Translations under genes and position numbers: made by a program
The notes under the pieces: generated by a model
Databases searched by the model: none
What the model was told of the DNA's origin: nothing
Seen by the model: the letters and a program-made list of their open reading frames with translations, nothing else
Source of the DNA: Lepus europaeus
Taxonomy: Eukaryota; Chordata; Mammalia; Lagomorpha; Leporidae
DNA length: 64,000 bases
Direction of reading: 5' to 3'
Assembly (NCBI RefSeq): GCF_033115175.1
Contig: NC_084837.1
Location: forward strand, 64,255,266 to 64,319,265
Shown here: positions 1 through 11,700 of the stretch, piece after piece
Layout of the letters: each line of letters opens with the position of its first letter
Position numbering within the stretch: position 1 is the first letter of the stretch

Positions 1-281
1 TGAGAAAGAGAGAGAGAAAGGTCTTCCTTCTGTTGGTTCACTCCCTAAATGGCCACCACAGCTGGCGCGCTGCACAGATCTGAAGCCAGGAGCTGGGTGA
101 CTCCTCCTGGTCTCCCATGCGGGTGCAGGGCCCAAGCACTTGGGCCATCCTCCACTGCCCTCCCAGGCCACAGCAGAGAGCTGGACTGGAAGAGGAGCAA
201 CCGGGACTAGAACTCGGTGCCCATATGGGATGCCGGTGCCACAGGTGGAGGGTTAACCAAGTAATCCATGGCGCCGGCTCC
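1..281 (-). mobile_element. CSINE, cut by window edge
   Basis: Lagomorph C-repeat SINE in reverse: GA-rich tail complement, GGTTCACTCCCTAAATGGCC-type body and a GCGCCGGC head complement near 270-279. Its 3' tail lies left of the window. Confidence 0.85.
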
Positions 282-430
282 AATAAAATAAATTTTAAAG
301 CAAACAAACCTGTGTCAAGTTAATTCTAACCAAGAACAGCGAGGTAAGGTTTGTCTAAAGAAAAGGCTGGCTTGGGGTTTTACTCAAGCCATGAAGTAGC
401 AGGTGGAAAGATCTTTTTCTTCCTTTAGAC

Positions 431-615
431 CAGAGGTGGGGCCATTTGGATATTTGTAACATCATTCGCAGGCCACATAAAATGATCAACTTAAAAGATT
501 AATCTGCTATAGATGTACTGAATTCAAGTCCTGCCTGTGGTAGCCTCAGCAGGGCCAGACCAAACGATTTCACGGGTCGCCTACGGCCCACGGGACGGAC
601 ATTCCCCAACCCCGG
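431..615. mobile_element. Ancient hAT-like non-autonomous DNA transposon
   Basis: Ends look like hAT terminal inverted repeats: CAGAGGTGGGG at 431-441 and, on the other strand at 615-604, CCGGGGTTGGGG. Flanks CTTTAGAC (423-430) and CTCTAGAG (616-623) agree at six of eight bases, the expected 8-base target duplication. Subfamily not identified. Confidence 0.55.
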
Positions 616-920
616 CTCTAGAGGCTTGTCAGCACGTAGCTGTGTCACACACCCCCTGGCTGCATCAGAACTTCCAGCTGCCAGAGGGAGACCGCGCTGG
701 GGGCAAGAACTCAGCAGCCCCGTGCCGCACACTTCAGGGCTGCCCACCGCCCACAGCCGTCACGCCTTGCTCTCTGAAGGCTCCCGGACCAAGGGCGGTC
801 AGGACAGCCAGTGGCTGTGCTGTCCCCCTTGGTTAAAGGGCAGAAATCCATCCCGAGCGTTCGCCGTGGACCACCCCTCCGCCCGCCCCTTGTCGGAGCA
901 CTGGTGTGGAGGAGGCTCAC
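616..920. other. VPS39 intron 24, unique sequence
   Basis: Moderately GC-rich intronic DNA. No exon, RNA gene or repeat recognised; searched by eye for the terminal VPS39 exon without success. Confidence 0.5.
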
Positions 921-1012
921 CTGTTCCCAATCTTCTTCTTACACACCATGCACACCTTCTCCTCGGTGATGATGCACTTCACCTGCTGGTGTAGGATCCG
1001 CTCTTCCTGGAC
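921..1012 (-). CDS. VPS39: VPS39 exon 24 (penultimate coding exon)
   Basis: Residues 821-850 plus two bases of codon 851 (VQEERILHQQVKCIITEEKV, CMVCKKKIGN). Cys841 and Cys844 form the CxxC half of the zinc-finger-like C-terminal domain. Acceptor CTTCAG|GTCCAG, donor AACAG|GTGAGCCT. No match to the terminal exon was found from 1 to 920, so it lies to the left. Confidence 0.97.
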
Positions 1013-2450
1013 CTGAAGAGAGACAGGGGAGACGCTGCATGGTGTAGCACAGACACGGAGGGCCGAGGCTGGCACTGGGGGGCTCAGCCCCCACAGCTGC
1101 CTTGCACATTTGTTACTCAGCACCAAGCCCGCCACTGCTGTGCAGGCACATGAGGCCATGCCTGGGTCGGAATGGGATAGGTGGGAGCTGTCAGACTGAA
1201 AGACAGAAGCCCGCCCTGGCGTCTAGAAGGGCCGTACCCTCAGGAACTCTGCATGGAGAAGGTTCTTGAGCACTTGGTTGAACCGTTTCTTTTGTGCGTT
1301 TTCTTCCAAGACTTTTTCCAGAAAGATGCGTATGTCATTGATCTGAGTGTTTGCTGGCAGAAGGTTGATGGCCTGGGGACAGAAACAGAGAGGGGAACAG
1401 AGTGAGGCTGGGGACCTTAGTCCCTGTCCCCACCTGCTCTTCTCCTTTGTGTTCCTCACAAACACCGTCATCCCCCCGAAACACCCTCTGACCTTGGTGG
1501 TGTCCAGTTTGCTGTGGTGCAGCTCGAGGACCTGCAGGGCAGCCTGGAGGTTGGCCTGTGGCTCCAGCAGCTCCAGCTTAATTGGCCCTAGGCAGTGAAT
1601 GCTGGGGGGCGACAGGTACATCCGAAGCAGAGAGAGATACACCTGTCTCACACAGACACAGCCACCGTGTCAGGCTGGCAGCAGCCCTCCCAGCGCCCCC
1701 CAGCACCGGGCACCCTAAGGGTCATCAGTCTCTCAGAGCTGGCATTGTGGCACAGCAGGGTATACCGCTGCTCGTGACACCAGCGAGTCCTGGCTGCTCC
1801 ACTTCCCACCCAGCTCCCTGCTAACGCTCTAGGGACAGTAGCAGAAGATGGCCCAAGTACTGGGGCCCCTGCCACCAACGTGGGAGACCTGGATGAAGTT
1901 CTTGGCTCCTGGCTTCAGCCTGGCCCAGCCCTCGCTGTTGCAGCCATTTGGGGAGTGAACCAGTGCATGGAAGATCTGTTTCTCTCCTTCACCCTCTCTC
2001 TCAAGCTTTTAAATAAATAAGTAAATAAGTAAATAAATCTTTAAGGGGGAAAACAAAAAAGATGGCCAGTCTCTAGTGACAGCAGCAGGGAGCATGAAAA
2101 ACCTATCAGTTCCACCTTTTACAGTCTTGGTAATGGGGCTGGTGCTGTGACATAGCAGGTAAAGCCATTGTCTGCAGTGCCAGCATCCCATATGAGCATC
2201 AGTTCGAGTCCTGGCTGCTCCACTTCCAATCCAGCTCTCTCCTATGGCCTGGGAAGGCAGTAGAAGATGGTCCAAGTGCTTGGGCCACTGCACCCACATG
2301 GGAGACTCAGAAGAGGCTCCTGGCTTTGGATCAGTGCAGCTCCAGCTGTTGCGGCCAACTGAGTGAACCAGTGGCACAGATGGAAGACCTCTCTCTCTTT
2401 TCTTTTAAAGATTTATTTATTTATTTCAAAGTCAGTTATACAGAGAGGAG

Positions 2451-2486
<36 letters not shown>

Positions 2487-5400
2487 CTTCCAACTGATGG
2501 TTCACTCCCCAATTGACCACAATGGCTGGAGCTGAACCAATCCAAAGCCAAGGAGCCAGGAGCCTCCTCCAGGTCTCCCACACGGGTGCAGGGGCCCAAG
2601 GACTTGGGCCATCTTCTACTGCTTTCCCAGGCCATAGCAGAGAGCTGGTTTGGAAGTGCAGCAGCTGGGTCTTTAACCGGCGCCTATATGGGATGCTGGC
2701 ACTTCAGGCCAGGGTGTTAATCCACTGCACCACAGCACTGGTACCCTCCCTCACTCTCCCTCCCTCCCTCTCTCTCTGCCTCTGGCTCTCTCTAACTTTG
2801 CCTTTCAAATAAATAAATAAATCTTATAAAAAAAATTCTTGGTAATGCCAAGCCATCAATTAAAAACATGACTGAAGGACTGGTTTCCTCCTTGAGAGGA
2901 AAAACCCAAATGCTCTGTATTGTTAAACATTGCACGGCTTATACAAAGCTAAGTAAAAGGATCACTCCCTTCCTGCGGCTCTGAAAGCTGACACCCTGCC
3001 CACATTCTGGCAGGTAGGAATTCATTCAAGATGTGACCCCTGTTTGCTACTGGTACCGGCAGCACCACAGTGCTGGGCCTGGGGATCCTTTCCGTGGGGC
3101 TGTCCTGAGCAATGTTAGCATCTGGTCCATACCCAGACTCCCAGCAGCACCCCCGCCCCCAGACAAGCCAGTGTCTGCAGACATTGACATCGATGTGCAC
3201 TCAGGAGCAGTACACAGGAGCCCTTAGCAAAGCCGACCGGGTGATTTATTAACCTAACCAGGACTCTTGTGAGGGAAGGAACAGGGATGCCAGTAACGAT
3301 CACATGGATGGCAGGCGTAACCCAGAACTACCCCGAGCACGTGAGGACGTGGGGTCACCTGTCGGCGCCTCATGCACACGGCAGTCAGCACTCCGATCCA
3401 GCCCCAGCTCAGGCAGCAACACACCCAGTGCTGCTGGTGGCCAGGTCTGGGGCTGGGGCAGGGGCAGGGGCAGGCACACCGCTAGTTGGGCAGGGCCACT
3501 ACTTACATCTTTGTTGCCGTCTTTGTTTTGGTCATAGTGTTTGTGGCAGTACCTGCAAGGGAGAAACTGGTGAGGGCAGGCACGGGGACAGGCCACCCAC
3601 GAGGCTCATTACAGCCAACACCAGGGATCCCTGGTCCCACGGCAGAGTAGGCAGTGGCCTGCTTAGCCTCTCCTGCCGCTCACCTCTCGGGGCCCTCTGT
3701 GCAGGCTCTGGGGAGGTGGGAGGCGAGGGCCAACTTACTCCTCGGCCATCCTGGTGTCCTTCAGGACGTGCACGTAGATGAAGAGAGCTTGCTCGTGCTT
3801 CCCCATGCGCCCCAGCAGCAGAGCTCGTTCCTCCAGCAGGCCTAGGGAGGAAGGCGCTGAGTACCCATCCCCGCCGTGCGAGACAGGGCAGGCACTCCGC
3901 GGGGCAGCAATGGGGCCGAGGCAAGAGAAGAGGCAGCTCTGTTTGACTGTCATCGCTTGGGCTTTTTTCCCAAGGAGAAAATCACTTCAGTGTGGGAAGG
4001 CGGGGAGGGGCTTTTGGAGGAGGGGCTCCATCCTGTCCTTCAGTGGAAGCGCGCAACAGCCAGGGGCAGAACCGTCTCCCGCCCACCCACGCAGCACTCC
4101 TGTCCAGTGCCTGTACATCACATCAATGTGTCTTTTTCAGACACATTATGTCAGGCTACAAAAACTGCTAGCAACAAACCTGGCCAAAAACACATTCTGA
4201 ATCAATTAACAGGTTGCACGCTGGCTATCACCTAGCAAGTGGTTCACAGCCAGAAACCCAGGGAAAAAAAGAGTTCTCTTAGTCACGGTTCCACAGTGAG
4301 TCTTCAGGGAGCAGGACCCTGGAACGCCCGGCTTGCCCAGGCCCCCTGTGGGAGGCGGGGGTGCGGCGCTAGCAGCTCTGGCCCACCCCCGCCTCACTGG
4401 CTTCCGGCCTTAAGCCAGACACTCACCATCGAAAGGGAAATCACAGATGAGCCGCCCTGGGTCGTAGTAGCTGGAGATCTCCAGGAACATAAGGAGCTTC
4501 TGCCGGTATTCTCCCAGCTCCCCCTCCTCCTCTCCAGCAGGGACCGGGGTTTTGCCTGTAGGAGCATGCCCATCGTGAAATGGGGCTGCCGGGCAGCAAA
4601 GTGGGCTCCTCAAGAGGAAGGGGGCAGGGAGCGATGGTGCAACCACAGGATTCCAGAGGCCTCCACTATGGCACCTTCCAGGAACTTCTTTGAATTTACA
4701 GGCCTGCATCAGCCCAGGGTTAAAAATAACCCAAGCAGCTGAGCAGAGAAACCCCGGGAGGCAAACCTGCTTCTCACAGGCACAGCCGTCCAGCTCACAG
4801 ACCGAGCTGCTCCTTCCGCCCTCCCCACCCCAGGGACGTGCAGAGGGGCCCAGCAGCGCTCGGGGACTTCCCCACGGCTGGGCCGGCCTTGCCCGTGACC
4901 GGTACCTGCGGGGAAGGCCAGGAGATACTCCTTCATCAGGCCTTGCACCTTCTCACAGTACAGCTGGATCAGGCAGTTGTGGAACCGCGAGCCGGTCTCC
5001 TCCCACACGTGGATGATGTGCTCCTGAGGTGAGAGGTGCAGCTGCCTCATACCCTCTCTTCCGCTCCCCCACACCCAGGTTAGCCCCTGACATCACTGCC
5101 GAGATGACAGAGGGACAGTTCCGCTCAAATCATCACGAGGGGCTAGCGTTGTAGTACAGCGGGTTTGGCCACTGCCTGCACCACCGACACCTCATAATGG
5201 AGCATGGATTTGAGTCCCAACTGCTCTGCTTCTGATCAGATCCAGCTCCCTGCTAATGCATCTGGGAAGGCAGCAGATGATGGCCAAGGGTTTGGGCCCC
5301 TGTACCCATGTGGGAGACTAGAATGGAGTTCCAGGCTCCTGGCTTTGGCTTGGCACAGCCCTGCCATTATGGCCATTTGGGGAGTGACCCAAGGCAACTC

Positions 5401-5746
5401 TCTCACTAACTACCTTTCAAATAAATAAATAAAGTACTCGGGCCATCTTCCACTCCTTTCCCAGGTGCATTAGCAGGGAGCTGGATTAGAAGAGGAACAG
5501 TGGGGCCAGCGCTGTGGCGCAGTGGGTTAAAGCCCCAACCTGCAGTGCTAGCATCCCATATGCTAGCAGCCGGTCCTAGAACCGGCACCTCCACTTCCCA
5601 TCCAGTTCTCTGCTATGGCCTGGGATAGCAGTGGAAGATGCCAAAGTCCTTGGGCCCCTGCACCAGCATGGGAGACCTAGAAGAAGCTCCTGGCTCCTGA
5701 CTCCTGGCTTTGGCAGCCAACTGGGGAGTGAACCAGCAGATGGAAG

Positions 5747-5796
<50 letters not shown>

Positions 5797-8700
5797 CTCC
5801 TCTCTCTGTGTAACTCTGACTTTGAAATAAATAAAATAAATCTTGAAAAAAATATATCATTCTTTTATTCCCCCTATACCTGACCTAGACTTAGAAGGTG
5901 TTGACAAAAGTAACATTTCCAGCTTGGTCTCCTAGGATCTTCTTCACTAGGAGCCTGCGGGGCTTTGTAGTGGCAAATCAAAACAGCTTACCAGATAAGG
6001 AATAGCCAGCCCCTTAAAATTCTCTATTAGGAAGCTGAGCACCCGATCGCGTGGCAGAGACTCCACCTCTGGGAGATCTTCAGTAAATATCTGTAAGAAC
6101 AACCCAGGCTCATCTCAGTACAGACACAGACACACACACACACACACACGCCACAGCATGGATCAGCCGGACACACAGAAGGCACCTGTAGCTAGTCTGT
6201 GTAGGACACACTAGGCCACAGGGTCCCCTGTTGCCCCGTTTCCCAGGTACCCTTGCAAACTCCAAGAAACCGCGTGAATCCTTCCTCTGTCTGCCGCTGT
6301 TTCAAGTAAAGCAGGGCCAACTGGGTTCAGATAAACCCCAGGGACTCCCGCCACCTACCTTCAGCCCATCTTCTGGGAAGTCTCTCAGCACCCACATTGA
6401 GTAGGAAAAAATCAGGTGCAGGTTTTCTGTGCCTAGAGGAAGAGGCAGGACTTAGCAGCATTGAAGGCCATCCTGCCGGGGCAGGCAGGTCCAAGCCACA
6501 GCCGCTCGGGCAGCTGGCTCTGCGAGGTGGTTACATGCAGAGTGGCTGTCATGGTTCCACCAGAGAGGGACGCCCATGCCAACTGGAGGAACACAGGTGG
6601 AGGGCACCCACCAGCCAGAAGCAGAGATGGAGGGAGATCAGCTTCCTCTGAACAGGAAGCTGACCTTGGGGCAGGCGTTTGGCCTGGCGGTTAAGTGCCC
6701 ATGTTTGAATCTTGATCCAGCTTCCTGATCATGCACCCCCTGGGAGGCTGCAGGTGATGGCTCAAGTGGCTGGGTTCCTGCCACCCACTTGGGAGACCCA
6801 GAAGGATTTCCAAGCTCCTGGTTTTGGTCTAGCCTATCCCTGGCAGACATTTGGGGAGTAAACCAGAGGAAGGTAGCGCTGTCTGGCACTCCCTTGCCTC
6901 TCCAATAAATAAAGATACATTTTAGAAAAGCTGGCCTTACCCAGATGCTGCAGGTACTGCACTGTCCTCTCATGGCCTTTCAGCGGGGAGTTGGCTTTCT
7001 TGGACTGGTCCACGAGCACCTGCAGAGCTGGCGTGAAGCCCAGGAGCAAGGTCAGGGGCTTCTTCCCCGAGATTCCCAGCCCGGAGTGGGCTTCCCTGCC
7101 ATCGTAGAGGCCCGCCCCGCCCGGCCCCTCCCCTCCCCTCCCCACATGGCCCCGCCCCTCCCGCGGCACCTTTCTCGTGCAGCCCCTTCTTCTCGTACAG
7201 GATTATCAGCTCGCTGTACTTGTGGGCCTTCTTCAGCACGTGCTCGCTCTCCTCGATGTGGCAGTGATTGTTCTCCAGACGCAGCAAGGGCGCCACCAGG
7301 GCCACGTTGGTCTGCAGGCGAGCAGGACCTCAGTGGGAGGAGCCTGGTAAGCCCCACCCTTCCCTGGTCCAGGCCTGCTCCAGCCTGAGAAGCCGGGGTG
7401 CAACACAAGCAAGAGGCAGCAAGCAACCCTTCGGCAGGACAACAGGCGGCGGCTCTCAGAGCCTCATGCCCTCGGACACGAGGGGTTCTAATGCTCTGCG
7501 GGGGAGAAGAATTTTCTTGGAGCGATGCTGTCCTTGCTGACCTGTAGCACTAGCTAGAGCAGAAGAGCCCACTGAATCTGCTGGATCCAGCTCCTGCCTC
7601 GACCTCCAACTTCTAAGAACCTCACAGGCTTCAGAGAAGCCGGGTGGATCCCATCATCACAGAATCACAGCTTGGTTCTTCCTGGTGGCAGCGCAATCCC
7701 CACCCCCACCCCAGTGCCGTCCTCCCTTGCATTTCCCACAGTGCTCAGGGCACTCACGTGCAGGTAGCACTTGAGCAGGGTGGTGTCAATGATTTGCAGC
7801 AGCTTCTTCTTGGACTTGATCGTGGGCGTGCCTTCCATGAGTGGGGAGGTGCTGGACTGGTGGTCAGAATCGTTCAGCTTCTTTACCAATTGACTCCGTT
7901 TCTGCCAAGGCCAGAAATGGGGGGGTCAAGGCCATGAACAAGTCTTCCTTTGTCACCTGAGCTACCGAGTCACTCTGAATACCTCCAAGTCCGCTCATGC
8001 CTACCAAGCTCGATCTCACAGTAGCAGCTGATTTCTGTCAGGGACCAAAACTGCCAAACTGCCACAGCAACAGTGACGAGGAAGACAAGTGTCCACTGGG
8101 TACTTACTACCCAGGAGGCACGTGCCGACCACTTCACTGGCCAGGCACCTTTGTCTGCTCGGCACAGGAGGGCAGTGTGCAGGCAGAGGCAAGTCTGGGT
8201 GTTCTGGCAGGTGGGCAGCCGCAGCTGGGCACCTCTGGGGCTCAGTGTCAGGGAAACGCCAACACAGACCTGACCAACCTGCGGGCACCCATCGGCCCTG
8301 ACGCAGAGAGTAGACACAGTGGCACGACAACCCTGCCAGCCCACTCCCAGGTCACCAGTGCTCACCCAGAGACCCCTTACGAAGGTCTGCACAACACTGA
8401 AGAGAAAAAAATCTTAGTAAGGTCCCCCACACCGGATGGGTGCAAAGGAAAGAAAGGCTCCCCTGCCGTGACGGCAATCCGGGGTTGAGAGGCTTGAATG
8501 ATGATCTTAAATTTGCCGATGACTTTAGCAGTGAATTTATCTGCTTATCTTATCACTTATCTGCTCCTTACACTGAAAAAGCTTAAAGTCTAACTACCTC
8601 CCCTCACCCCAAACATGTTACATCAGAATACTTACTGACAAGGGCTTTGCCAGTACAGGGCTAAATTTTTAACAAATAAGCTATAAAACAATAGTTTGAG

Positions 8701-11700
8701 CTCTGTTTGCAATAAATAAGCCAATAAATATATAAAAGCTAATTCACAAATACATAAAAAAGCCTATAAGGGAGGATGGGAATTTGGCACAGTGGCTAAG
8801 ATACTGCTCAGAACGCCTGCAGCCTGTACCAGAGTGAGTGGGTTTGAGTCCTGTCTCTGTTTCCAATGCAGGTGCCTGCTAATGCACACCCAGGGAGGCA
8901 GGAGATGATGGCACAAGCCCTTGGGTCCCTGCCACCCACGTGGATGACCAGGATGGAGTTCCAGGCTCCTGGCTTCAGCCTGGCCCCACTCCACATGTTA
9001 TAGGCATTAGAGAGAAAACCAGTGAATCAAAGATCTCTCTGTCACTGGCTCTCTGCCTTTCAAGCAAATAAAAATTTTAAAAAGCCCAAAAGGACAACAC
9101 TAGAACATTAGTTACTTAGCTCTGAGTGGTAGAGTTATAGGTGATTTGTGTTCCTGTGTTTTTCTATTTTCTGTGTTTTCAACAAGTATTTTTCCTCAAA
9201 TCATGCATAGTACAAAGAAGTTTCAAAAACAACCAGGCAAGCCTTGTGGTAGGGTGGGTTAAGCCTCAGCTTGTGATGCCTACATCCCTTATTGGGGTGC
9301 TGCTTTGAATCCCAGCCTCTCCTTCCTATCCAGCTCCCCGCTGATATGTCCTGGGAGGTGGCAGATGATGGCTCAGCTGCTTGGGCCCCTGCCACCCATG
9401 TGGGCGACCTGGATGGAGTCCAAGGCTTTGAACTGGCCCAGCCCCGGCCATCGTGGGCATCTGGGGGGTGAACCAGCAGATGGTCTCTGTCTTTCTACTT
9501 CTTTGTCACATCTGCCTAGATGAAATAAACATTTTTTTAAATGAAAAGAAAAATAGCATACTTTGTCAACTAAAATGTACCTTTTCAGTTTCTTTAACAG
9601 CTTAGTGTGAATTTACTAGGAACTGAGTGTGGTTTCTGGTATCAGGCTTTGACCAATAGCTCAATGCTATTAAGCTGGAAGCAGCAACAGAAAGAAACTG
9701 CCTCCTGCAGACTTTAACAGCACTCCCTATGGAATGCCGGTGGAGTCACAGGTACCACAATGTCCAGGTTAACTCCTCTATACACCCCTGTATCATGCCT
9801 ACCTGTGTCAGGTAGTCAATCAGAGCCAGGTGAGCCTTCTCCAATTCAGCCCCGGAGAGCACAGGCAATGGGTTAGGATACTGCAACTGCTTCCGGTAGT
9901 CTGTGGGCAGCAGGTCAGGGTACAGGCCCATCACATGGGTGGGATCTGTGGGAAGGGCAAACGAGAGTCTTCGAGAAGGAGCCCAGCTACGTAAGGATGA
10001 AGTAAAACAAGTCGATTACCCTAGCAAAATGAATTCCACACTGACTTTTTTTTTTTTTTTTTGACAGGCAGAGTAGACAGTGAGAGAGAGAGACAGAGAG
10101 AAAGGTCTTCCTTTTGCCGTTGGTTCACCCTCCAATGGCCGCTGCGGTTGGCGTGCTGCAGCCGGCGCACCGCGCTGATCCGATGGCAGGAGCCAGGTGC
10201 TTCTCCTGGTCTCCCATGGGGTGCAGGGCCCAAGAACTTGGGCCATCCTCCACTGCACTCCCGGGCCACAGCAGAGAGCTGGCCTGGAAGAGGGGCAACC
10301 GGGACAGGATCGGTGCCCTGACCGGGACTAGAACCCGGTGTGCCGGCGCCGCAAGGCGGAGGATTAGCCTAGTGAGCCGCGGCGCCGGCCTCCACACTGA
10401 CTTTTTACAAGGAGTGACTCTAAGCTCATAAAACCCTAATAAGCTGGGCTGATGCTATGGCACAGTAGGCTGAGCCTCCTCCTGCAGGGCTGGCATCCCA
10501 TATGGGCATTGGTTCGTGTCCCGGCTGCTCCTCTTCAATCCAGCTCCCTGCTAATGTGCCTGGGAAAACAGTGGAGGATGGCCAAAGTGTTTGGGCCCCT
10601 GCCCCCCGTGTGGGAGACCCAGAAGAAGCTCCCGGTTCCTAGCTTCGGATTATCCCAGCTCTGGCCAATATGGCCTTTTGGGGAGTGAACCAGCAGATTA
10701 AAGACCTTTCTGTCTCTCCCTAACTCTACCTCTCAAATAAATAAACAAAATCTTAAAAAAAAAAATTAGCTACACATCTATGACTTGAGTCCTGTACATG
10801 TCACAGTCAACTAAAATGTCACAAAATGGCATGGCTCTGTATTCCAAGACAGAAATGCATACGCAGAAGCAGAACTGAGCATTTATCAATGCTCTGAAAG
10901 TACTAGAAAAACTATGTCCAAGGAAAAATGGGTGATACTGAAGTAGAAAAGTATAAGAGACTTAATAATAAAAAATCAACATGTCAAAAGAGTAATATTA
11001 GTAGGAAAAAAAATTTCCAGACAACAGGTCAGAGAATATAATTGTAATATAAATGGCAAGATGTTAATACATTGATTGCATAAAACAAATTGGCAACAAA
11101 ATCTGATTTATTTGGTAAATGCACAGAATAACTGCCAAAAGAAAACTACAAGTGGGAAAATGTTCTGCTATATTACAAATCAGAATGACATACATTATAT
11201 GTGGCTTTTTTTTTGGCTTCTCAGGCTATGTTGCCATCGTGCAGACCTCACAGATGTCTGTAACAGCACAGGGCAGTCAGGCGGGCTGCAGAGCCCTGCA
11301 CCTGCAGCGGGGATCTGAGCAAACAGCTCAGGCTGCACTGGTTCTGTGGGATGCTGTGTGCTTTGTGGTCACCTGGCCCTCAGCACCCGCTTCTACCCTG
11401 TTCCATGTATCTTCCTGCTCATGGGAGCTATAAAGCTAAAGATGACTTTTCTCAAACCCCTCTTCTCGGGGTTCTAGTCGAGCATCTGGTGCCACCCATG
11501 AGAAAGCATGAGTGCTGAGATCTGAAACCAGAAATGAGAAGGACTCTTTCATACTGAGCAGCCCGTGCGTGTTCCAGCGTCTAGGTAGTAACTAGACGTG
11601 ATCTGGAGGCACCTGCTCAGACACGGCGGCTGTGACTCATCACAGGGTATGCTCAGGAAATCAATGTCAAGGAGGGGACCCCTCTGCCCCTTTGACTCAT

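Noticed and set aside
997..1237. Possible alternative 3' exon of VPS39 by read-through of exon 23
   Set aside because: Read-through gives only RPF and leaves no conserved domain; the normal splice to exon 24 is in phase.
3269..3781. 170-codon open frame on the plus strand
   Set aside because: Lies antisense to VPS39 exons 20 and 21; no recognisable domain.
5751..5792. Long (CT)n and (GA)n tracts as regulatory GAGA sites
   Set aside because: They are the standard pyrimidine tracts of CSINEs, repeated throughout the window.
10051..10390. tRNA-like A/B box text in CSINE heads
   Set aside because: These heads are tRNA-derived SINE promoters, not tRNA genes; no cloverleaf or acceptor stem is intact.
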